This document shows, in pieces, positions 56,791 through 64,000 of a DNA stretch of 64,000 nucleotides. Numbering within the stretch: the stretch's first letter is position 1; every line of letters begins with the position of its first letter. The notes under the pieces are model-generated. The model was not told the DNA's origin and ran no database searches. It worked only from the letters and a program-made list of their open reading frames with translations. The DNA comes from Panulirus ornatus (taxonomy: Eukaryota; Arthropoda; Malacostraca; Decapoda; Palinuridae). The position numbers and the translations under genes were made by a program. The stretch spans positions 8,974,569 to 9,038,568 of the forward strand of contig NC_092241.1 in assembly GCF_036320965.1 (NCBI RefSeq), in the 5' to 3' direction.

Positions 56791-59100
56791 ATGGCCAGCT
56801 ATGGGGACAGCCATTCCTCTTCTCCTGATGCAGACCAGCTAGAAGCTAACAGTGAATTAGACCAGATGGAAATTGAAGATACTGCTGAAAAAGAGGAGAG
56901 GTCAGCCAGGGAACTACCACTTGTACCCAGCCCATTTGAATGTGCCATTGTGATTTTGAGAAGAGCAAACTCTGATACTGAAAAATTTGCAGCACTTCTG
57001 GTGGTAACAAAACTTATCAAGGCAGAGGAGTTAGATGATACTGATAAGAAAAAACTGTTTGATGCAGTAGGTTTGTCATTTTTAGCTCGTCTTCTGCGGA
57101 CTACTGAAGTTCCTGAAGGTTGCTATCCCTCTATGTATAAGTCTATTGCACTGACTATTTTAACTTGCTTCATTTCCTCTTGCTTAGGCAATCCAACTTT
57201 ATATGGACTCATTCCAGTACTGACTGAGATAATTGCAAAGGCAGAGATATATGAGAATGATCTGATCTTGATTAGAGATACTTGTGTGTGTCTTAAAAGT
57301 ATAGCCTCGGAAAAAGGTGGAAGAAAAGCAATCATTGATTTTGAAGCTATAGGTTCTCTTGTAGATGCTTACATAACAGAGAGCATCTGTTGTGATGATG
57401 CTCTAGAGATTCTTTTGATGGTTCTTACCAAGGAAGGTGCACAAACTTGGGAAGATGAACCAGAGGCTTTTACAAAGCTCATGAATCATGTTGCTCGTGA
57501 GTTTGCTGTTGATCAAGGGGAGAAGAAGTTTAAATTGTGTGACCTTCTTTCAGAAATGTTACAAAGTCTTCCAATGCCTACTGTTGAAGTTGGTCAACCA
57601 GAATGGAAACAGAATCTACACAAGGGCTTATCAGATATAATATTTAGCAAACTTGGCCGTGAACAGCGTGACAGAGGTCTGAAGTTAGCAGGGACAGCAA
57701 TGGAAACTCTTGGGGTCACTTGGATATTACAAGTGGAGACTGGGGCACCTGTGGAAGCCAAGGGCAAACAGTTGCTGCTGTTGCTGGTTCAGTTGGCAGC
57801 TATTGAAGTTCGCATGAGCCTTGAAGACAAGACTTTCGAAGAGGCTGTTGCCCATGCATATCCAACCATGTCTTGTTACACCATTTTAGAACTGTCTATT
57901 ATTTTTCTTGTTAATGGAGCTATAGATTTTGAACAGAAACAGAAACAGCAGTTGTATGCTGCACTTAAGGGAGCCTTTAAAGGAGTTCTTGCATTTCTAA
58001 ATGGAGCTTCAGTTAAAGATAATTTTTTTGAAGATTCTAAAAATCATTTGTTCGTGAGTGCAACTATTCGAGTTTTAGGTGCATGGTTGGCAGAAGAGAC
58101 AGCAGCCAATAAGAAAGAAGTTCATCAAACTATACCTTTCATAATTAAAACATGTAGGTACAATTTTGAATTCAACAACAAAAAATCCATGATGAAGTCA
58201 AAGAAAAAAGGTCAAACTAAGCATTATCACAGTGAGGACACTAGAGATAGATTACCAGATATCTTAAGATTCTTGCTTCCTGGCCTTTGCCACTTGACAG
58301 CAGAAGACATTCCTAGGCACATATTGCTTGAACTGGAGCTAGAAAATTTGTTGTTTGATTATTTAAACTATCACTGGAATAATGTTAAAGGTGCTTTTGG
58401 TCCTCAGAACAAAGAAGAAGAAACAGAAATCCCCTCAGATCAAATTCACTTTGCTTGTGAGTCTATAGAAACTATCAGTAACATCTTTATGAATATAGTA
58501 GTACAAGAACCAGAACGAGTCAAGACTGATATGTTTTACTATTCCTTGCTTAAATTTGTCTTTACAAAGGTGCCAGATATACCTTTTGAGGTCTGCTATC
58601 TAAAGTTGTGTGGAAGTTTATCTACTTTAGGTCTCATGATACTGCATCACCAATGCACCAATGTTAAAAGTTCAGATTTTACAATATTTAGGTTTATACA
58701 GATGACTGTTCGTTTTTTGTGGGATGCCCATAATGTTGAGGAGAGCCGTGACTATGCAACATTGGTTGTATCCTCAAGATATGAATTTCACTGGGGCAGT
58801 CTGATGGATGTATGGTTCCTAGGCATGCATTCACTTAGTCTCCTTCTCCCCATAATTCCTTGGCTGTGTGATTTCTTAATTGAGAGTGAGTGGCCACAAA
58901 CAATAATTATGACTTTAGTGGCTGTTTGTGATGGGGGGTTGGATGCAGGACTCAAAAGTGCCTTTGAAGATTTCCTTTGCCTTCTTGCTAAGTCTTCAAA
59001 GCCTGCTTATAACATTTTAAAAGAAAAGGGAGTGGAACAAGTTTGTCGGAATCACAAACTTGAAGAGCTGTCCAAAGTATTTAATGTGACATTTGCTTAG
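56791..59100 (+). CDS. NCDN: neurochondrin homologue
   Basis: 769 residues from ATG 56791 (context AAATATGG) to TAG, in one exon. Length is close to the usual 700-730 of the family. After an acidic Ser/Asp/Glu-rich N-terminus, the hallmark start of the neurochondrin domain is at about residues 62-94 (DTEKFAALLVVTKLIK ... FDAVG), and helical leucine-rich armadillo-like sequence continues to the end. A basic insert (KSMMKSKKKGQTK) lies near residue 467. Neurochondrin is a cytosolic, membrane-associated protein of neurons and endocrine cells. In vertebrates it binds mGluR5 and other receptors and restrains CaMKII; the arthropod role is less known. The paired N-terminal cysteines palmitoylated in mammals are not evident here. 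No signal peptide. Confidence 0.95.
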   Translation: MASYGDSHSSSPDADQLEANSELDQMEIEDTAEKEERSARELPLVPSPFECAIVILRRANSDTEKFAALLVVTKLIKAEELDDTDKKKLFDAVGLSFLARLLRTTEVPEGCYPSMYKSIALTILTCFISSCLGNPTLYGLIPVLTEIIAKAEIYENDLILIRDTCVCLKSIASEKGGRKAIIDFEAIGSLVDAYITESICCDDALEILLMVLTKEGAQTWEDEPEAFTKLMNHVAREFAVDQGEKKFKLCDLLSEMLQSLPMPTVEVGQPEWKQNLHKGLSDIIFSKLGREQRDRGLKLAGTAMETLGVTWILQVETGAPVEAKGKQLLLLLVQLAAIEVRMSLEDKTFEEAVAHAYPTMSCYTILELSIIFLVNGAIDFEQKQKQQLYAALKGAFKGVLAFLNGASVKDNFFEDSKNHLFVSATIRVLGAWLAEETAANKKEVHQTIPFIIKTCRYNFEFNNKKSMMKSKKKGQTKHYHSEDTRDRLPDILRFLLPGLCHLTAEDIPRHILLELELENLLFDYLNYHWNNVKGAFGPQNKEEETEIPSDQIHFACESIETISNIFMNIVVQEPERVKTDMFYYSLLKFVFTKVPDIPFEVCYLKLCGSLSTLGLMILHHQCTNVKSSDFTIFRFIQMTVRFLWDAHNVEESRDYATLVVSSRYEFHWGSLMDVWFLGMHSLSLLLPIIPWLCDFLIESEWPQTIIMTLVAVCDGGLDAGLKSAFEDFLCLLAKSSKPAYNILKEKGVEQVCRNHKLEELSKVFNVTFA

Positions 59101-60101
59101 GACACCAGTGAAATCAAATGAATTTCTGTAATAAGGGGTTTATTGGCAAAACATGATAAGGACTGAGCCCATATAAGTTTTTTGTATACTGTTGTGTAAG
59201 TGTCCTTTTTTTTTTTTTAAGTTCTACAATACTCTCTAATCCTTTTCAGTTACTCCTTGCTTTCACCTTTTGTTAACATAGGTAACAGAGGGTGTTTAAC
59301 ATACAATGATACGTTTGCAGTGAGGATTAGATCATTGCCCTTTTAACTCATAATATGCTTCCTAGGCATATATGTTTTGCCATTATCAGGTTTCCTAGAA
59401 TATTATATGTTCAGGAATTCATTTCTTTGTAAGCCTTTTTCATGATTCTGACCTCAATAACTGTAGTTTGTCCTCTCTCCATTAGAATTAGGGTACTGTA
59501 ATGTTACATGTGTGTATGTGTTTGTGTGTGCTATGTATGCATTTGTGTTCTTTTGTACTTGGACTTACATTTTTTTTTTTTTGTTTGTGTGTGTGTGTAT
59601 GTAAAGAGGCACATGAAATAATGATTTTTGTAACCATGTTTCATAAAGGATTTTCACACTTGCTTACAGTGAAGATAAGCAGTGTACCAGTTCTCTTGTT
59701 CCCAGACTTTTTCATATGAAGCATATAATTTTGGTGCTAATACCTCATACCATTTATATTTAATTGTAACTTCTTTTATCAAAGTGTAATCAGGATATGT
59801 TAATTCTTTAGTAAAGAAGACAGGTATTTGCTGTTGAGTACTACAGTTTCATGGTGAAACTAAAGCCGTATGTTGTTTGTCAGAGATATTTCTACTTAAT
59901 TTGTCATGATATTTTGTACAAGAACCAGTTAGAGGTGATGCTAGTTGATATTAAGAAATGTATTAAGTTTTCCAGAGCTAACAAATGTGGTATACTGTTT
60001 GACCTTCAAATGGTATATCTTATTTTTTGGAACAGTATAGTGTCATAATGAAATTGTTAATGATAATTAAGAGGTTTTAGTGTACTCAGTAGTTTACATT
60101 T

Positions 60102-60149
<48 letters not shown>

Positions 60150-60167
60150 TGTGTGTGTGTGTGTGTA
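60102..60167. repeat. (GT)n microsatellite
   Basis: GT dinucleotides with a few interruptions, in the likely 3' UTR or flank of neurochondrin. Confidence 0.95.
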
Positions 60168-60201
60168 GAAAAATATAGTCTTTATTACATGTGACCTATT
60201 T

Positions 60202-60207
60202 AATAAA
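60202..60207 (+). promoter_or_regulatory. candidate polyadenylation signal for neurochondrin
   Basis: AATAAA about 1.1 kb after the stop. A second AATAAA lies near 60261. Which is used cannot be told from sequence. Confidence 0.3.
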
Positions 60208-60914
60208 GACTTGGTGAATAGACCAACAGATTTTTTACTATTTTTTGTAAGAGATTCAGAATAAATATGAGATTAGTTATCTTTCTAATTACTACTCACT
60301 CAGTCAACTGTATATGATAAAAATAGATGTAAGAGTCATTGAATGAGGGAGGTTATTTTCTGAATTTTTAAATAGTATTTTTCTCTAATCTACCATGCCC
60401 ATGCCATATGATTCTCCTACTTCTTTGACTCCAAAGAAATGTCATGAGATAGGTTGTTGCTGTGTGCTTGACAGAGCATTGAACTACACTTGAAAAAATT
60501 TATGATCATTCTTTATCTTTAATTGATAACTACTGTATTTACAGTTAACAAAGAATATTACTGCACTTGGCATGCTTTACATTTTGACAGACATGATAAA
60601 GAGTTTTGATGCATTTTCCTGGGTCTCATCATGCATTTGTATGCCTGGTCTCCTTATTTGACATTAACACAACTAAGATATGAACATATGAAGTGCAGTT
60701 TGAGGGGTGAAGGAACTTTCATGAATGGAATTACCAGATACTTCTGTATTCATTTGCTATTTATGGTGAAAACTTTCATGTGTTTGTCAGTAAAGTAGAC
60801 TTGAATATTTAACACTTCTTTAAAGGAAGGAATTGATGATTAAAACTTTAATGTACACCAATGAAAGGATATTAAGAAGATCAGAACTCTAAATCTTATA
60901 CTAAAGTTAGATCA

Positions 60915-61220
60915 TGTAATGCACCGAAACCACAGCCTGTATCCACAACAAGCCCGCAGACCTTTCCATGGTTTTCCCTGGTTCAATCCATTGACATCAC
61001 ATCACCCCATATTTACCATGTTGCACCATTTCACTCTATCCCATGCATGCCTTTCACACTCCTGCATGTTCATGCCCAAGCACTTAGAATCTAATTCTCT
61101 TCATCCTTTCATACCCAATTTAGTTTCCTTCTTATCCTTTCCCCCTCAAATTCTGACACATATCTTTATCAACCTCTGCTCACTCATTCTCCATATTCCC
61201 AAAACATTCTTTATAAGGGT
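60915..61220 (-). mobile_element. decayed LINE 3' fragment
   Basis: Minus-strand match to the LINE 3' UTR and reverse-transcriptase C-terminal codons (GTAATGCACCGAAACCACAG ... CCATGGTTTTCCCTGG), with many changes. No open frame survives. Confidence 0.75.
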
Positions 61221-62805
61221 TGATTGATGAATGGGATTGCTGCAGCAGTCATAAACTTCTTTCAGAGAATCTGCGTATATCTCTGACACCTGTTCCTTTC
61301 AGGAATTTCCTCAAGGGGGTGGCAGTGGAAAAGAGTCTCCATAACTGAACTCCGATGATGCTTTTAAGCCCTTTTGTGTCTCACACTTAACTGGCCACTG
61401 GCAGATGCAACTCTAGCACAGTTTTCCAGAGGCTCCTACGTAATGTTCCTTCTGACTAGTTCCTTCTAATGTGTCTACTTAATTATTCAACCCATTACTT
61501 ATACCTAATGCTCCCATTAGGTATAAGAACATCCCACATGATGTTCCTGCCCACCACCTCCACCTAATGTTTCTAACTAAAACTCCTGTCTAATGTTCCT
61601 ACCAACTACTGCTGCCAAAAGGCAGGGTTAGTGCATGGTGGTCACTACAGGAAAAATCTAGAGCTATGAAAAATGAGTTGTGAGTGAAGTGTTGTCAAGT
61701 ATTATGTGCTACAAGGAGAGATTGTATGTTTGTGGACAGAATGTCTTCAGTCCGTGTGTGGGTAAGGCATAAAGAAAAAACAGCTACCTTGGTCAGAGGA
61801 GTGCAACTTGACAACCACTGAAGCACAGGCTCACTACACAGCCGTCACTAACCCTCTCAATACGGAAGTGGGTAGAACTGGTATTACCTGGTCTGTAGCT
61901 GCTCGTCAACAACGACCTACTTCTGTGATTCAAATATACATTTTGTGAATCTAGCCTTTTACCTTTTTAGCAGTTATGGTCATTCATGCCCCAATGTTCT
62001 GTAGTTGAAAGAAAATTTGCATTCATCAGTTTGTTAATTTCCTAATGAGCAAAATGGTGTCTATCTATCGATGTCTCATCATGGGGTTAGCCTCAACAAA
62101 AGTCTCCACTTATCCTTGAGCTTACATGCCTCCCTCACATTAACCATTCCTGATAATTAGTGCTGTAAACTTTTGTCTTCCTGATCAAGTGTTTCCTTCA
62201 GCAAAAACTTAGATTTTGTAATGATTTTAGTCAACTCTTATTATTTTTATTGTTTTGTGTCGTAACCACACAATATTTTGTAAATGGCAACTCATTTCTT
62301 TATCTTCCTAGTTTTTCTCTCTGTAAGTGTGATGCAAGTCCGTCCTAAAATGAGTTTTGCCATCATAGTGAGTACACGTTTGCCCTGCTTCTATGAATAA
62401 ATAATGTGGAATAAGGAAGAGATTCTTTAAAATAAAAGAAATACAAAAAATAGCGAGAATTACCAACCATACTGAAACAAGTGGATTGACATTGCTTATT
62501 TAGAGTTTTATTAACCCAAGGGTAGCTAAACTTTTTTGCTGACAGTGCAACAGCTAAAAGATTTGTGCACAGATTATGAAAATCCAGTTTTAGGATTATG
62601 TAAATTATTAGTACAGTATTCTTAGTCTATCATTTTGGATATCATTGCTGTAGTTTTAACCATTTTGATAACCATTTGTTGGTTGCTTGTACTTCCCACC
62701 TGCATGATTAGAGATTGCATGTCAGTGTGGTGAGATGCAAAAAATATTTTGACTTTATATGATTAAGTATAAAGATATCTGTATTTGATATTATTATTAT
62801 TATTA
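61221..62805. other. interval with no gene recognised
   Basis: Single-copy sequence. A weak local series of AATGTTCCT.C words (61440-61610) is the only structure seen. Confidence 0.4.
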
Positions 62806-63045
62806 TTTTTTTTTTTTTTTTTCATACTATTCGCCATTTCCCGCATTAGCGAGGTAGCGTTAAGAACAGAGGACTGGGCCTTTGAGGGAATATCCTCATA
62901 TGGCCCCCTTCTCTGTTCCTTCTTTTGGAAAATTTAAAAAAAAAATGAGAGGGGAGGATTTCCAGCCCCCCGCTCCCTTCCCCCCTAGTCGCCCTCCACG
63001 ACATGCAGGGAATACGTGGGAAGTACTCCCTCTCCCCCATATATA
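62806..63045 (-). mobile_element. SINE-like element with LINE-type tail
   Basis: Minus strand: GGGAGAGGGAGTACTTCCC..., an internal GGAAATCCTCCCC and poly-T, CCTCAAAGGCCCAGTCCTC, then AACGCTACCTCGCTAATGCG and a poly-A run (plus-strand T at 62806-62822). It has no coding frame. Its last 40 or so bases match the LINE tail. Confidence 0.7.
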
Positions 63046-63179
63046 TCCATCCATTTATTCACCCCGCCCCGTCGCCGTCCCCCGCGCCAGCGAGGCAGCG
63101 CAAGGAACGGCGACGGGGCAAAGTGAATAAATAGATAAACATATATAGGGGAGAAAGAACACTTCCCACGCATTCCCTG

Positions 63180-63181
<2 letters not shown>
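63002..63181. repeat. inverted repeat within SINE cluster
   Basis: CATGCAGGGAATACGTGGGA (63002-63021) and its near complement CCCACGCATTCCCTGCA (63165-63181), extended by GGGGGAGA/TCTCCCCC-like sequence, form arms of about 40 bp. Between them is another minus-strand tail variant (GCGCCAGCGAGGCAGCGCAA, about 63086-63105). Confidence 0.75.
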
Positions 63182-63230
<49 letters not shown>

Positions 63231-63240
63231 CATTATTATT
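63182..63240. repeat. (ATT)n microsatellite
   Basis: ATT trinucleotides with one interrupting C near the end. Confidence 0.95.
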
Positions 63241-63241
63241 T

Positions 63242-63340
63242 TGTCATATCATACATATTCGCCATTTTCCACTTTAGCGAGGTAGTGTTAAGAATAGAAG
63301 GCTGAGCCTGTTCCTTTTTTCTTTTCTTTCTTTGGTTTCG
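63242..63340 (-). mobile_element. SINE-like tail fragment
   Basis: Minus strand: GGCTCAGCCTTCTATTCTTA then ACACTACCTCGCTAAAGTGG and AAAATGGCGAATATG, the 3' part of the element at 62806-63045. Confidence 0.65.
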
Positions 63341-63690
63341 GTGCATAATTACATGACAGCTAGAGACTGTGTGAACGAATGTGACCTTTATTGTCTTTTC
63401 TTAGCGCTACCTCGCACACATGAGGGGAGAGGGGGTTGTTATTTCTTGTGTGGCGGGGTGGCGATGGGAATATATAAGGGCAGACAGTATGAATTATGTA
63501 CATGTGTATATATGTATATGTGTGTGTATATATATGTATACGTTGAGATGTATAGGTATGTATATTTGCGTGTGTGGACGTGTATGTATATACATGTGTA
63601 TGTAGGTGGGTTGGGCCATTCTTTCGTCTGTGTCCTTGTGCTACCTCGCTAACGCGGGAGACAGCAACAAAGCAAAATAAATATAAATAA
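63341..63690 (+). mobile_element. LINE-tail (3' UTR) copy
   Basis: ATGACAGCTAGAGACTGTG, TAGCGCTACCTCGCACACAT and GTGGCGGGGTGGCGATGGGA, ending GCTACCTCGCTAACGCGGGA and AAATAAATAAATAAT. It parallels 51205-51540 and the inverse of 27113-27480. Confidence 0.85.
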
Positions 63691-63695
63691 ATAAT

Positions 63696-63733
63696 AATTA
63701 TTATTATTATTATTATTATAATTATTATTATGT
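63696..63733. repeat. (ATT)n microsatellite at LINE tail
   Basis: Trinucleotide expansion growing out of the A-rich end of the preceding element. 63734-64000 shows no gene. Confidence 0.9.
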
Positions 63734-64000
63734 AAACAATTGAAGCCATTTTCTATGTGTTCCTGATGCTGCCCCACTATGCAGGAAATGTTGAATTAAT
63801 ATGAAAAAATTTATTATTTCTCTCTGTTATTATTACAAGTCTAACAAAGGCCCTTTAGACCTGCCAGCAGCTTCAGCACCACCATAGTGCCTGCTGAGCT
63901 AACTTAGCTTGCTTCTTTCAATTTCTACTATGCCCTGTTACATAAAGGAAACCCATAAGAAATTTTAGAAAATGGGTCACCTGTGAGTAACTGTAGAATA

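Noticed and set aside
1..64000. A novel multi-gene defence or metabolic system
   Set aside because: Only three host gene loci are supported, of unrelated type, with no clustering of related functions.

Overview
This is eukaryotic nuclear DNA from an animal. I infer an arthropod, most probably a decapod crustacean. The reasons are very long CT/GA/GT/CA microsatellites, many unrelated minisatellites, intron-containing genes and abundant 5'-truncated LINE copies. No database was searched, so the taxon is an inference.

Layout. Bases 1-24,000 hold no convincing gene. They are a mosaic of microsatellites and minisatellites with periods of 17-34 bp, including a 4.1-kb array of a 34-bp monomer (10221-14361) and an 18-bp array of 59 units (17861-18928). 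Two related 22-bp arrays lie head to head around a perfect hairpin (19188-19895). A 21-bp family recurs at four places. The very long open frames here are repeat artefacts. From about 24.1 kb the sequence becomes AT-rich and mostly single-copy.

Genes. (1) A leucine-rich-repeat protein gene on the + strand can be joined from five phase-compatible coding exons (29602-35445, 624 codons), with a possible TATA promoter and noncoding first exon near 26304-26557. Its third intron carries about 45 copies of a 17-bp repeat, most of which contain a consensus 5' splice site. (2) A first coding exon of a HAD-superfamily phosphatase resembling N-acylneuraminate-9-phosphatase lies at 42425-42547; I could not find the rest of that gene. 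(3) A complete neurochondrin homologue, intronless in its coding part, lies at 56791-59100.

Mobile DNA. One non-LTR retrotransposon family is present in at least seven copies. The best is 43204-44740, a 5'-truncated insertion with an intact reverse-transcriptase frame, poly-A tail and an 8-bp target-site duplication. A SINE-like element near 62.8 kb shares the LINE's 3' tail. An AT-rich satellite of about 0.3 kb per unit (37121-38809) is followed by a short element with hAT-like inverted termini. Between 44.8 and 47.6 kb, nearly identical copies of two segments and a LINE end are joined through (AT)n tracts, which means either a complex rearrangement or an assembly fault.

No operon-like or defence-type system is visible. 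The unusual content is the repeat structure and how it relates to splicing and retrotransposition.
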